This document shows positions 1 through 13,900 of a DNA stretch of 64,000 bases, in pieces (positions within the stretch are counted from its first letter, which is position 1; each line of letters begins with the position of its first letter). The DNA is taken from contig SMMW01000585.1 of the NCBI GenBank assembly GCA_004794655.1, positions 7,563,501 through 7,627,500 of the forward strand. The letters run 5' to 3'. Made by a program: the position numbers and the translations under genes. The stretch comes from Marisa cornuarietis (taxonomy: Eukaryota; Mollusca; Gastropoda; Architaenioglossa; Ampullariidae). The notes below the pieces were generated by a model. The model made no database searches. It was not told the origin of the DNA and saw only the letters and a list, made by a program, of their open reading frames with translations.

Positions 1-2772
1 ACAAAATGATAGATAATGGGAACTGGAGAGTTTTGTTCTGCACAAATATGTGCAGGGCTTTGCAAGTTTTTCTTTGGTGGAGGGCTGGGGGGTTTCCATA
101 TTTGTTAACACTCCAGAATAATGCTTCCATTTACTTTGGAATAAAAGTAATAAAGCTAATGATAATATAAAATGGCAGTATGCATCCATATTATTATTAT
201 TATTATGTAATATTAACAGAAAATAAAAAAGGAAATCTTAGTGTGAAAGTAAGGTTTTTTAATTTTAAAAGGGAAAGACTAGTGAGCTACTTTTATGTTT
301 TAGAAAGGCTGTTGGCACTAACTTTGCTCATTATGCAGTGGTTTTGCTGACTTGTACAGTGCCTGCTGCCCATGAAGACTCATTCGGGGCTGGTGGCACA
401 CGTCATTACTCCACCCAAACTCTTTATGCGTCCTGTGGCTCTCCATGCCACGCACTGTATGGTAGGCGATCAGTTCCCCATACAGATCCTTCTTGCTTGC
501 TAGCTTGCCTGCTGCATCAGAGTCGAGCATGACCATGAGCTGGCCTGGCACAATTTATCATTATCAGACAAAAGCAAGGCTTGAGCTGCCTGCAAATATG
601 GAACTCTAAACAGATGCATATGTACTGTTCTTGAGATGATCTGAATGTTAGTTTGACAGAGTGTGGGTGGTTTGGCCAGGGATTGCAGGTACTATGACAG
701 GAAAGCAGACACAAATGTAGTGATGATTGCTCCAGGCTTGCTCAGAGCAAACTGAGTTTGTTTTTTTAGCTTTTTTAAATTAATTTGCATTTTTTTGTTT
801 AGTTGCAACTTTTCAACATTGTTGTTATGTAACAGCTTAATTTATTTTCAGCAGTTTTTTTATTTTCACATATTTACTTTTGCAGAGCTGGTATAAGTGC
901 ACAATTTTCTGTAACCAGCAAGCTAGCCAAAGTACATTTGTGGTTCTTGTTCAGATTTCAGTCTGTATTAACAGCTGTAGGTAGAGATATTGCTCGGTGA
1001 TTTAATGTGAACAGCAGTAATGTTGTTGGGGTGGGAGAAGGTTGCCTTTGTTGTTTATTCTATGTATTTTTCCACATATGCTTTGGATATTTGTGTAACT
1101 GTTTTTACATTTATGGATTCTTCCTTCTTTTTTTTCTTTTTGAGAAATGAAAATATTCTCATACCTTTTTCTTTCACTTGAAGGGGTTCCAGAAACTCTT
1201 AACTAAAACTTTCTAATACTTTTCTTCTGGCTAGCCTTCACTGGGTTCACTTTTGAGCACTACTTTGAGTCCATTTTCACCACCCTCATTAGTTTCAGTC
1301 CTAGAACCATTGAAGAGGAGTGCTTGGAGAAAAATAACTGTTGTGAAATTAACACTTTGGTTTTCATAATTCTAAAATGCCAGCTGATAGGAAAAGTTCA
1401 AGCAGTTGATGGTTTGTGCAAGACCAGCTGAAGATAACCATTTCAGATTTTTGACTGGATAGCCATTAATTGGTACATCAAACAGTATCCTCGAGAAGAT
1501 TTTTTTTTGTTGGGGGTGGGGGGGGCATTTCCAAAACTAATTATAATGGAGGAACTTTTTGGTATTTTCAAAAGAGTGCATGAATACTGTACTGTTCAGT
1601 CCCACCTGAGCTGCTATTCAGCTGAAAAAAACAGCTTTGATTACCCCATTCAAAATTTATTAGATAACAGTTGTTGCAGCTCCAGTCATCATGAGGACTG
1701 ACTGGATTTCTTTTTTCATTATTTTGTTTGGGTTTTACTGTTGTATCTTTATAATCTAAAAAATAGTTGATATCAACATACTTTTTTGTTTTGTTTTGTT
1801 TTGGGTATATTTTTGGTTTGTTGGGGAGGGGGGTCCTTTTTGTAGGACTAATTTTTCACATTTTTCTGCTTGAATCACTCAGAGCTTTTCTTGTATCTTA
1901 ATTTTGATCAGTTGAGTGACACCTGCATTGTACTTGTTTTTGTTCTAGAGATTTGTTAAAGCATATTAAGCGTGCAGCTGGTTTATTTTATTGTCAGTAC
2001 TAAGTGTACAGTGCTGGTGTGATGCTACCTTGTAAAGATTATTAGGTAAAAGCTAGCTGCTGTTGACATCCATAAAAATTTGCATGCCTTTACCTGACAA
2101 ATTTATCTGCCTAGATCCCACATAACTGCTTTGACTAAACAGGTAACAATGAAATACACTGGCGAAGAGTTTAAAAATATGATGTTGTTCTTTGCATTTT
2201 ATTCATAGGGCTGATGTCTGTACAGATTGCACTTTCTCAAAATGTGTTTTCAAAATACTAATGTTAAAGTATGACACTGATAGAAACTCTTTTAGATACA
2301 ACCTCCAACCTTTCCCAAGAATCTCGGAACAAACATCCAAGACTGGTAATTAGTGATTGTTCCATAAGAGGCTGAGAGAACTTTTGACCAGAAATAGTGC
2401 ATGGTACCCAAATTACATCAGTGGGTTAGAAAGCAATACAGCATTTAGCCATACTCTCTGATCACAGCTATTAATTACAGGACTAGAGAAATGGGGTAAA
2501 TTTAAGCTCTGCATAGACAGCAGGCACTTCAGTTGAAATGTCAGTTACTATTCTATATTATGCATTGAGGAAGACCAAAGGTACCACATTTTCAGTCTTG
2601 ATGCACATCTTTTGACCATTTGATTATAAAAGTATTTAATAATGGTGCGCAGATAAGAATATTTCCATAACTATGAATCCCACTGTGTTTAAAGAAAGGA
2701 TGAAAGGAGAGTTTTTCATTTAACCTTTCTTGATCTTTTTACTGTTTCTCTTTTGCCTGGGCTTTGCAACAG
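1..2772. other. Sequence upstream of the first recognised TTC17 exon; no confident exon
   Basis: AT-rich, T-tract-rich sequence that I read as a TTC17 intron. No exon is confidently recognised. Around 318-551 three frames are open on both strands, and a possible + exon could end at a GTAGGC donor near 462, but its translation does not match TTC17 or any family I know. Poly-T and poly-G runs lie near 1501-1525 and 1780-1830. Confidence 0.4.
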
Positions 2773-5700
2773 CAGGGAGGTCAGAAGCCACATGTCAAGC
2801 TGGAATATGTGGAAGGTGTGCTTCACCGCAAACTTATCTTCTTAAACGCACCTGGAGATCTGCATGTGGAGCCTCATGAATGTGTCATCTTTAATGATGG
2901 TGCACGGTCACTGGGCTGTAGCAGATCAGAGTTTCGTACCTATGTGAGTATCCCCACCTGACTGGCTTTGCTGCTCCCCACCTTGCCTCTGACTGACTAG
3001 ACCTGTCTGGTGATGGGGACAGTTTTCATTGAGGTGAATCAAGCTTGGTGCAGAGCCTGGCAGCTTGTGCATATGGAAGCTGTGGTAATGGGACTTGAGC
3101 CTTAGCAGTGGTTAAAGAGAAAACTGCATGTATGGAGGCACTTGCAAAGTAAAAGACTGGAATACCACTGGAACCCACCTTGGTTTTTGCACAATATTTA
3201 TTTATTTATTTATTTATTTTTGTGTACTTCAAGAGCTATGCTTTTATCTGGTTTTCCTCCATTGTGTGGTCTGTGTTATTTAGTATAATAATAGCATTTG
3301 TCAGAATACTTGCAGAAAGTTATGTAGCAGAATTCATAAAGAAATATGACTCCAAGAATAGTGCTTCTTGGCAGTGAATTTATAATATCAGTAGTTAAAA
3401 GATATTTGCAGACTGTACCTGATTTCTTAAAAAGAGGGAAAGAGAAAATAGCTGTCTGCTTTACTACAGAGTATTCTGTACCAAACTTTATGGCTTTTCT
3501 TGCTTTTTTTTAATGTGGTGATTTTTTTTCTCTACACATTTGTGCTTCAGGTACCAAAAGTAGAAGTTTAAAACTTTAAAAGTAAACTTGTTTATGACAC
3601 TTGTGCACCTTACTCTATCTTAGTAATGATGATGGGGGCACTCACTTGATTTCTCGAAGTAAGCCTTTGCTCAAATCTGTGGTAGCAGCTGGAATGATGG
3701 GCTGGAATGAGCCCACCATTTGCTAATTGCTATTTAAGATTCCTGTGAAATCCATGTTTGTTGGTGTTCAACAGATTGTGCTCATCTTTGCTGTTAGTTT
3801 GAATGACTTAAATACTACGATGTTAATACCTTTTGCATAGCTGCCATCAATCATAGAGACTAACTCCTGCATTAGGCGTATACTTACAGGAACTTGTTAC
3901 ATTGCATCTGGGACACTTGAGGGTTACATTACTTACAAGTTATACTCAGTTTTCAAAGATACACATATTGACTGTGCTTATACTCACAGGCACATATTTT
4001 ACACTCAATTTTGTTGGAACTGTGCAGTATTGTCTTTAATCCTCTTGGTTCAAGATAAAAATGAACATTTCAATGATTGGCTTATAACTGAAGATTGCGA
4101 AGACGACAGTAGGTGAAGTTTGTTTTTTATTATTGCTGCTCTGAGATAAACATTAGACCAAGAAAGCTAGACATTTTTGGAAAAGAGAAAACTTGAACTT
4201 TGCAATAAAAAGTAATGAAAATCGCTTTGCCCGTGCTTCCCGGCAAGGCCACGATCGTGGCTTGTCGAACCAAGAGGGTTAAACATGAATAGTGATAGTG
4301 GAAGGCACAACTGGATTTCATGTCTGCTGTTAAGACATGCTCACTCTTGTGTTCGGGAGAGGACTAAATCTTCATTAACTTCTTGTTTTATTACATCAAA
4401 CACTTGCATTTAAAAAGAACATAAATTTTATATAAATTTATCATTTAATGTCCAGACTTTGCAGCCACATGCCTTTGGAATTATTTTATTCAGTGGGTAG
4501 TTGTTTTCTTTTAGGTTACTTTTATAGGGTTTGTGCTTAGTTTATCAATCATTGTTATTCTGAAGTTAGACCATGGTAAAGCTTTCAAGTTTTAAGTTTA
4601 ATAGATTCTTGAGATCACACACAATATGGCGAAAATATTTTCAGTGTGAAGTGCCTTTAGTTTTTAGGGGGTTTGTTACTTATTTTTACTTTTGAGGGTG
4701 GGGTGTACTGGCTCGGATCTTGGTATTTTCTTTATGGCATGCAATCTTAACACCGAAGAAGTGAAGATCATTACTTTCAAATTTAATCAAAATACATGGG
4801 TGTGAGTTTACTAAAATTTCTATTTTCTCATTTAACACTAAGCATATGCTGTTCAGTTTTTATAAGGCAAGTGTGTCAAATGTACATTTACTATATATGT
4901 GGAAATGCATATATTCTTCAAGTTTTAGTGTCTGATGTAGTCATTTGTGCACGACTTCCTTCAGAGGAATAAATCTTGTGGCTGGGGAAGAGGAGTGGTG
5001 AAAACAACAGTGTGAAAACTGAAACAATAAAAGGAAATTTTCTGTGAAATGAAAATCCGGTCTCTGGACCAAAACATTATATTCAGGTCTTTGGCAGACT
5101 GTTTTTATGGTCAGATGTTTGACAAACTGTTTTTAAGGTTAATGTTTTGCAGGTGGTAGTCACCTGTAATTAAATCTGTTACAGCTTTCTGTTTGAGAAG
5201 GATCTTTTGATAAAGGTCTTCAGCAATGTTGTTCAGTCAACAGGATAAGAAGACTATGTTAGTATTAATTGTTGAAAATGAGTAGGTCCTGTGGAAAGTA
5301 GGGGGATCCAAGCAACAGTAGTTTGTGCTTCAGGTGCATTGTGATGTTAAATCAAGCAGATGTAAATTTCAGTTTTACAACAGAGAAGGCAAAATAGTGT
5401 GTATTCTGTGGATAAATCAAACCTTTTAAGACCAACAGCTGTGCATTTGTATAAAAGTTTCTATAATTTTAATTCAGAGTATACACCTAGGCACAAAACA
5501 TGAATGTTGATAATGATGTCTAAAGTGCTTCAGTGGAAGGACAAGGCATGATCTCAGTCCTTAAGATTAAAAGTAAAATATTTGAAATTAGTGATTACTG
5601 TTGGAGGTCAATAATAGGTTTTAGCAACTGTGCTAACTGGCGTCTCAGGATTTGACTGCTGGCTCATTGATGTCCATTTATATGAACTCAAGAAATTAAG

Positions 5701-8700
5701 AGAATGTGATGTTACATGCATTTTTACAATATTTGCTTGTTTGCAACCTGACAGTGCAAATAAAGTTTTCTCACAATTTATTGCTCCAGGATGTGCAGTG
5801 CTTTCCCTGAGGTACTGACTGCACACAAGGGTTGATGATTGCAAGAATGAATGCTGTCTCATGACAAGCAAGTGTACTGGTCTTACATCACTGAGATTTT
5901 GTAAAGTTTGTTGTTCCAGATCTTATTTCCATATGAGGAAAAAAAATGATTGTCATCCCGAGTGCAAAATCATTCTTAAATGATTAGATTTCATTCTATG
6001 TCAGTCTACAATTTCCCCTCATATAAATAGAGCAAATTTTTGTACAAAAAAGTCACTAGTAACATTATTTTTAAAATGCAGTCATTTTTTTCCTTATTAA
6101 CCATTCTGTAAGCTATAACAGCTGTAACCTTACAGGCATTACTGGTCACATTAAACAATGTATAGTTTTGAATTACGTTATATGCATATGATCTTTTTAA
6201 CAAAAATTGTTTAAAAACTCAGCAGAATATTTTCACTAATTTGCTAGTTTGTGAAGCACAAGTATCATCATATCCTGTTTTTCAGCCATTTAATCTCCAA
6301 AACATCTGGCTTTTTGCCCCACAACTCGAGCTCATGAACACATTTATTTTCACTCAGTATATAAATGAACTTACCATTCAGACTTTAGATGTGAGACTTG
6401 AACCATTTAGAGAATGACACAGTATCAAAGACCCAACTGAGTGTAATTCTGTCATAAATATCACCAAGGTGTGTGAAGAAGAGGAAAGTGAAAACTATTA
6501 ACCTTAATCTTTATGCGCAAACAAGTAGAATCAAAATGAATGAGCTGGTGACAATACAGATGTCCACATTTTCTCTAGGACCACAAGTAGACAAGAATTT
6601 CTTGGATACAAAGTTGTGAGTAGTTGAGTTTGACCGAGCTCTTTTAAAAATGGTAAAAGATGGTCTAGCACCCATACAGAACTGAACTGTGATTCAGCAT
6701 GTAAAGAGCATGGTGTGTGGATGGCAAAGCCCAACTACTTCTTTCTGTAAACTTTCTGTAAATTAGGTAATCATTTGCTGTTGGGTGGACACAGTTTTCC
6801 TTTCAATGAGTGAGTATAAAACTCACAAATTTTTCCAGAGTACAACTCCCAAAACTACAGAATCTCTCCAAGTTACTGACATCCATCACACTTTGTCAAC
6901 ATGGTCACAAGAGGGCACTGATAGTGGAAAGAAGTACATATTTAAGACTTTTCAGTTCAACTTTGCTCTCAAGATTGTGAACTCTCTAGCTTTGACTATG
7001 CAATGTCTTTCATGGAATTTTACTTTTCTTCCACATTTCCTTCTTTAGTCAAAAGAGAAGAATATACCTAATAAGTTGTTTTTAATTTTTGTATTATGTT
7101 TCTTCATGATAAATGTTATAGCAGTGTTATTTTAGAACATTATTATACTTCCTATATATATATATACTATTAGTAATAAACCTGTATTATGTAATACACT
7201 CATAAATTAAAAAACTTAAAGATGGCCATTTGCTGAATCCTCGGTGAGGAAGAAAAATTATCAGTGCCAAAAACTGACAGCTGCGAGTATTCACGGTAAG
7301 ATATTATGGCTTAAATTTTCCTGATGTGAAGTTCTACATATCTGTTGATGGGTGTGCATACCTCCTACCCGCCTATAAATAGTTTTGAAGCCATAGCTTA
7401 AGCTGCTTTGTAACCTTTTGTTTTGGATTGGAATTTTCTGAGCTTGTTTAGAAATATTTGTCTTGAGATTCGTTTTATCATGCACAAACATTTTCGTATT
7501 TCCCATCTTGTAGCTGAAAAATACTTTCAATGAAAATCATTCTGGCTTAGTCGTTGGCACGGCATAAAACACAACCAACCAACCGTGCCAGAAGCAAGTT
7601 GTCAACATTATATGAATGGATAATAGATGAATTTCTGTGTTTTTGTGACTAATTATACTTCCATGTTGTTTTAAACTCATAAAGGTATGTTTTCAGGTTC
7701 AGCTTGCTTTTATGTTGGACAAGTTAGCCTTTCAGGTTTTTTTTTTTTTTTTTTTAGATACAAACTTCTGGATGTGTAACTTTCAGCATCTAGTGGAAAA
7801 TATTAAAGTTTTAATCATGGATTGTCTGATATCCATCTGTTGGCCTCAGTATCAAGAGATGTCATTTGGATAAGTGAATGGAAACTGATCAGAAATTTTT
7901 TTTAAATATGAAGCTGTTTTAATAAAAATTGGTAACCATGATTGACAGATTGAGGCAAATGGCTCAGATTCTTCCATGACTAAATTCAAAGCAAGAAAGC
8001 AAGAAATCCTTGTTTCTGTAGTCATTGTCCCCAGGGGCACTTTAACTCTCAAAATAAAATGCTGTTGTTCAGTTTGACGACAACTCCCAGATGGTTAAAG
8101 ACATGGAAGCAATCAACACATTATTGTCCCAAGAACTAAAGGCATGCTGTCAAGTGAAAATGCAAGACTCTGCCTTCGCTCAACAACCAACATGCATGCA
8201 GAAAAAATCACTGCCCTTTCCAGAAACTTCTGTGGGGAAGAAATCTGAGCAGGTGGCATCAGATGAAGACTTACCAGGTGAATAGCCAAATGTACACTTT
8301 ATAACGGTCTTTCCCTGTTGGTGTATTTAACAACAGCTGAACCAATTTATAAACAAAAGGTGGAAAATTATATAAATTGTTGTAAACATTGTAAAATTGT
8401 TTTATATATTGTTGTAAATATGTACATTTCTGTTATATCCTATCATGTGTGCAGACATTAGCAGCTACATTGTAGGCAGGTATCATCTGCAGTGGAATAA
8501 GGAGGAATGCAGCTCTGGCATCTTTGACTACATGAACTTTGACTTTAAAGGTGTCACCTCTACGTGGCTGCCCATTACAGTAACTGGCATTAAGTATGTG
8601 ATAAGAAATTGTTCTCATCATGATGTTTACAGTAGTGGGGGGGGGGACAAATTTGCAAATGGTGTGCATAGACATCTAAAAGATTGTGTATGTAGCATGG

Positions 8701-10150
8701 AACTATGGTTATAAGATTGACCATAGACCAAAGTATTCCAGGAAGGCAAGCCACTAGGCTGTTCAGTCACTGATGCATCTAAAGGATTCATTCAAGATAT
8801 AGAAATGAAAAAAAAAGTTTCACTTTCCATCTCCACCAGAAATGTGTTTGTCTTTTTATCATTTCATAGTTTGGCAGACTACATTGACTTTGGCATTGTG
8901 GTGAAGCATAATTTTTTGGAGCCAGCATGCAATGAGGAGACTTCTTTCAGTGCAACGTTATTTGACTCTCTGCCAGGGGTATCCCAGCTTCAACAACTAC
9001 AGTATGCACCAGAGACAGCTCTCAGAAAGGTGGGCTTGAGCATTCTGATGACCATTTGCCATAAATTTCCGGAAAGTAAATATAATTTAAATTGGCATTT
9101 GTGGAAAGCTAGATTTTAGATTTTTAAATGTTCTTAGACTTAGAAATTATATAATATTGGAAGCCAATTCTTTGGAGTAAGAAATTCATAACTTGATGTC
9201 AAAATTTTGCAAATGATCCTTTTGCTTAGCTGGGCTTTGTTTGCCAGGTGCTGCAAACATTGGGAGGAGAAATGGACCCATTAGGTGTTGTGGCCACAAG
9301 AATAGCTAAGGCCTTGAATGAGGTGAGCAGCCTGATAACTTTCAGTATTGATATGGATGTATGGTTTTCCATGTGTAGACGGAAATTTGTTTTCATGGAA
9401 AGTGTGTGGGTTTCAGCATCCAACTTCCTGGGAACTAGCCAACTTAGCAGCATTGTATTGGCGTGTGGAGGGCAACCCTGTGAATGCAGTTAATTGCCTA
9501 CGTTTGGCACTGGCCAACAGTCCATCAAATGCCAGGGTGAGAGCATTTTAAAGTGGGATGAGCATGACTTATTTTGTAGTTCATCACCGAGTTGCACATA
9601 CATGTAGTTGGTTATGGATCTCATTGCTTTTTAGTAAGCTATGGATGTTTGCTTGAAGGGTTATCTGCCATGACTTGTTATGCAATGTGTGGACAGCAGA
9701 TGTCAAACAGGATGACAAAGTGGGCTAATCTAATCTGTCACAGAGCATCGCATTAATCAGTCTGGCCAACATTCTGCATCAAGCTGGCCACCTTAATGAT
9801 GCTGTAATCGTCATGGCAGCAGCTTTGGATGTCAGCAAGGAAGTCGTTATAGCCCAGTTTACTCTGGCCAATATCTATGCAGCCAAGGTTAGTAATTTTT
9901 GATGTTGAACATATTTCCCTTTGACGACTCTTAAATCAAGTAAATATATCCACTGATCTTTCATTTACATACTTATAATAACTTCTGCCCTCTGCTGCTC
10001 TATTAGGAGGAGTGGACGAAAGCTGCACAGTTCTATGAATCAACGTTGGCTCTACAGCCCACATTCCAGCCTGCTAAGTACCGACTGCTGGCCATTTTGT
10101 GTCAGGGGCAGATTTCTCAAGCAATTCCTTCAGCCAACCCCACTTCCTGA
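2773..10150 (+). CDS. TTC17: Tetratricopeptide repeat protein 17 (TTC17), C-terminal eight coding exons
   Basis: Exons read: 2776-2943 (acceptor 2773 or 2776), 8073-8277, 8455-8593, 8870-9029, 9248-9322, 9417-9536, 9744-9887 and 10007-10150 (stop TGA). All have GT/AG borders and compatible phases, giving about 384 residues. The last four exons carry TPR helices, seen in blocks such as SWELANLAALYWRVEGN, ISLANILHQAGHLNDAVIV and AAQFYESTLALQP, which match the C-terminal TPR cluster of TTC17. The 8455-8593 exon holds the conserved stretch before it (TSTWLPITVTGI), and 8870 onward gives DYIDFGIVV. The family protein is about 1140 aa in human, so roughly two thirds is missing to the left. Known role: TTC17 works with CATIP in actin polymerisation and ciliogenesis. 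The gene ends tail-to-tail with LMF2. The 2776-2943 and 8073-8277 exons are less conserved, so they are assigned mainly by phase and position. Confidence 0.88.
3195..3220. repeat. (TTTA)n microsatellite
   Basis: About six and a half copies of TTTA in the intron after the first recognised TTC17 exon. No gene association. Confidence 0.9.
7538..7585 (+). mobile_element. SINE 3' tail fragment
   Basis: The stretch GGCTTAGTCGTTGGCACGGC, then ATAAAACACAACCAACCAACC, has the form of molluscan tRNA-derived SINE tails ending in (AACC)n. A diverged relative with GGCATAAAACAACAATTAAC lies at about 26130-26196. It sits in a TTC17 intron. Family name not determined. Confidence 0.55.
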
Positions 10151-10363
10151 CATTGAACAGGTTCAAGTGGAGTTTACTTGCATTCAGATTTGATGCTCAA
10201 CTGTATTCATACTATTTTATTCTGTACAATGACCAGTACAGCAGACTGATGTATTCAAATTCCCACCACAACTTGCAGTATTTTTAAAAGTTATTTAACA
10301 AGAAAGGATATTCTTTGATCTCAATCATTTCTCTGATATTGAGGATAATTTTTTTAACTGCTC

Positions 10364-10369
10364 TTTATT
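10364..10369 (-). promoter_or_regulatory. Polyadenylation signal AATAAA for LMF2
   Basis: TTTATT on the + strand reads AATAAA on the - strand, about 625 nt past the LMF2 stop at 10993. It is the best canonical signal noticed there. Cleavage 10-30 nt further on would fall near 10335-10355, inside the TTC17 3' UTR. Confidence 0.5.
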
Positions 10370-10392
10370 GCACAATTTCTACTGTATTTTTC

Positions 10393-10398
10393 AATAAA
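10393..10398 (+). promoter_or_regulatory. Polyadenylation signal AATAAA for TTC17
   Basis: The canonical hexamer lies 243 nt after the TTC17 stop codon, so the 3' UTR is short, with cleavage predicted near 10410-10425. It lies past the opposing LMF2 signal, so the two transcripts should overlap. Confidence 0.6.
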
Positions 10399-10992
10399 AC
10401 ATCAAAATCTCAATTTCTATATTTTTGGAGCAAAAGTTAAAGCATAAAGCATCAAAAGCATGGATGGATACAGAGTTAAAAAAAATGTTCAGATGGAAGG
10501 AAGCTTAAAAGTATTTATAAAATAATAGTTTGTGAACTCATTGTCACTATAAGTGCAATAGCCAAAACTTGCTAAAATTTTTACAGATACTCAAAACAAA
10601 ACTATAACGATGAAAAATTAGGAGCCATAAATGGCAGTAAAACATCACTGTTGATAAAGGTTTTCCAGCACCACAGTGTCAGAATAAATGCTTAATGTGC
10701 AGACAAAGGAACATTCCCATGAATAATTGTGAAATTCGAAATAGGAAAACTAAAAACTTTTCCCATACAACATATATCTGGCACCATATTTTTAAAAAAA
10801 TTATGCTGTACTGTACAGACTCTCTAGTAGTTCAGTAAAATATTTAAAATAAAACCCCATCACTGCAAAGACTCAATGAGTCAAGTAAATAATATTAATA
10901 CTCATGAAATTTACTTATGATCTGCATCCATTCATGCCTATAACAAAATGTTTAAATCCTAAGCTTGCATGCCTACAGTAGGTCTAGTCTTT

Positions 10993-13900
10993 CTACCCTA
11001 GCAGAAATGCATTGAAATAACGAACGAGAATGGCAGAAGTAAACATGGACATTACAAAAAGAAATCCTTCTGGCTGACCAATCTGTTGGCGGATCCAATT
11101 CACTGCCTTGCTTAACGGAGTGGTTTGTGAAGGTGGGGGTTTCTGCAGACAGCAAAATATGTAAAAATCCACTTCTTGTCAAGGCATAAAACTTGTTTCA
11201 TCTAAACAAAACCAAAAAATAAAATAATTCTTCAGCAAAAGGCTCTCTTTGCTACACATTCTGAAAACTAAAACATAAAAACCAGAGGTATACGCAGATA
11301 TTTTATAGGACTAAGCACTGACCTCCAAAATCCTGTTGTGGCGCAAAAACTCCAAAAGTTTACTATCATTTTTAGCCAGGACATGAATGTATTCAGCCTT
11401 TGGTTTCCTCACCCACCAATCTTTAGTGTGAGAACTGCCAAAATAATTGAGCATTGCCGACTTAAGTAAAAACAGGACAAAATGAAACCCGGTATCAGCA
11501 GTGTAAACATTGATATGATTATTCAAGTAACACTAGAAGAGCATAATCCAATTAGGCAGCCATGTATAATAACTATGGACCATAGGTACAGACATGCCAA
11601 CAGAAAGATCTCTAACACTGAACAGGAATGGGCCTTGGCAGTTGCGAGATACCTTAAAGGCTAGTGTCTGCATCTGGTCTACAGTTACAGCCCACATAAA
11701 AATAAATGAAGACAACTGATCTATTATTTCTAATGGTAACTCGTTTATTTCACTGACCTCTGCTCTGAAGGAGTACTGGAGGTGTAATGGTAGTGGTAGA
11801 GAAGGGCCCGAACATAGTTGGGCGGTTTTTCAGGGAATGGGTTGTCTCCCATGAGTTCTAGGACTTCAGGTTGAGCAGTCAACAGACGATAAAGCAGAGT
11901 GACAAACCAGGGATTGTGCTGGTAGTTGCCAAGTGCTGCAAACCACATCTGCCAGTCAAGCCGAGGCTGGTGGGGTGCTGAAACACAAGCAAAAAACAGT
12001 TTCTATAAATTTTTGCAGACTGACAATTTGCAAATTGAAAATGATACATCCTCACCTGAGATTACATATCAAAATTTACCAACTATTGTAGGCTGGAAAA
12101 ATCCAGACAATTCTTAATCATATTAAGTCTCACCAGATCAACAGTAGGAACACTTACCAACTATGGGAGGTCTGGCAGACACATCTCCTGGTTTGTAGAG
12201 GAAGTTATACTCCTTCCAACCTCTACTGGCCTCATAGCTGCCCTCAACGATTACCTCTGGGCGACCACCCACACCAGTCATTCTAAAAAGCAGCAAATAA
12301 GTTTCACGTAAACTTCTTTTACAAGCTTCAACGACTTGAGAACCTCCTAAATGACATACTGAAACATAGCAGTAGTTCATATTATCTAGGGTGGAGGATG
12401 CCAACTTTCCTGATAATCTGGTACTTCCTGCTGCTTGAAGTTTTCCAGCCACAGGCTCAAGTATACCTCCAACAAGCTGTGCAAAATCGGGAGCCTCTCA
12501 AAACAAGCATGTAGCCTAGCAAGAAATTAGGAGCACAGGGAAGATTCTATATTCAAATTTCTCATATGCATGCTAAAATGGCTGCTTTAGTTGTGTCATT
12601 TTTCTCATGAACGTTCCCATCCATATTAAATAAACATTCTTTTACATTGAAATATCTTTGGTTTCATTAGCAAATGAAGGTCTTCCATGAGTTATACCGA
12701 AATATATAAGACAAATACTTTACAGACATCAAAACCGTGTTTTTAAAAGTGAATTGATGACGCAAATAATCCAAACCATTTAACAAGCACACCACGCAGT
12801 AACAAAAACGTGCATTGCATGAACACAGTGGGTTGAATTTTTTGGCCAGTCTGAGCACACTGCTTCAAAAAGTATCCCCTTCTCTAGATCAATCCAAAAA
12901 AAAGAGAAAGAAAATCATGCTATACACCACTGTGTGATTTGTTCTTTGAATGTATAGTGCAAAGCAGCTGTTTTTCTTTAGCACGATAGTAGCTGAACAA
13001 CGCATGGTTCTGTTGATAATATTTGGCATCAATAGCTACTCCAGTCATTTGAGATCGATTTGTCTTTTGAGTCTGGATTAATTTGACTTTCAGTGCTGGA
13101 ACGATATGGTAGCTATGAATGAAACGATATAGTTTGGATCAAAATAACAGGTGTCTCACAGAACAAGCAGTCTCTTTTAAAATGTGCTTATTTTACGTGA
13201 TTTCTGCAGAAAATTGTAATATAGAGTAAGCAGCCTGCCAGAAACAGTATATTTTCAAATGTACTTAATTTTTTTCAACACCCAACTTTTGCACGAAAAA
13301 TAATAGTGCCTAAACTGTCGGTTGTGTCAGGTTGGGGAGGTCGTTGTTATAGAGATGACGTTTATATAGCAAAATATGTCCATTAAAATTTTTAGGGCTG
13401 TAACTAAGGGATGGGGGGGGGATGTCATAATCGGGAAGGTCTTAATCAAGAGGTTTTAATGTGTTGAAGGCTCATTATGGGAAGAAAGTAAAATCAAGCT
13501 GTCTGCTAGTTGGTGCATAAAGATGAAACAGATCCCATCCTGCTTTCATACTGAAAAATCACTAGCTTAAAAACCCCTGCAGTTCCAAGGTGAATGGATT
13601 TTGAGCATGCACAGACAATGCAGAGTTGAAGTACCCAGACATTCTCCTCTTCTTGAGGGTAATACAAGACTGAACACAAAATAATCTGAAATAATACACT
13701 ATGAGTGATACAACACCAAAAGGCACCAAGTCACAAAGTCTCTCTTTTTTCCTCTCACTGCATGTCTTTATGCATTACACAATACATCAATGTTCTTAAT
13801 TTATTTCAGTTCTAAGTCCCTGTCAGTGGCCTGTATACTCAACAATTTATTAATGTACTGTAGAACACTCTCTTCTTATCTTTATTTAACTGATTTGATT

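Noticed and set aside
318..551. Region open in several frames on both strands, possible TTC17 exon or separate gene
   Set aside because: No frame gives TTC17-like or other recognisable sequence, and a phase-compatible exon cannot be chosen. Kept only as a note.
4200..4281. Possible piggyBac-like end (TTAACCCTCTTGGTTCG on the - strand)
   Set aside because: It has only one end; no matching inverted end or second TTAA partner was found.
6785..7048. 87-codon + strand open frame inside TTC17 as an extra exon
   Set aside because: No TTC17-like sequence and no suitable splice sites in phase; the flanking exons already join in phase 0.
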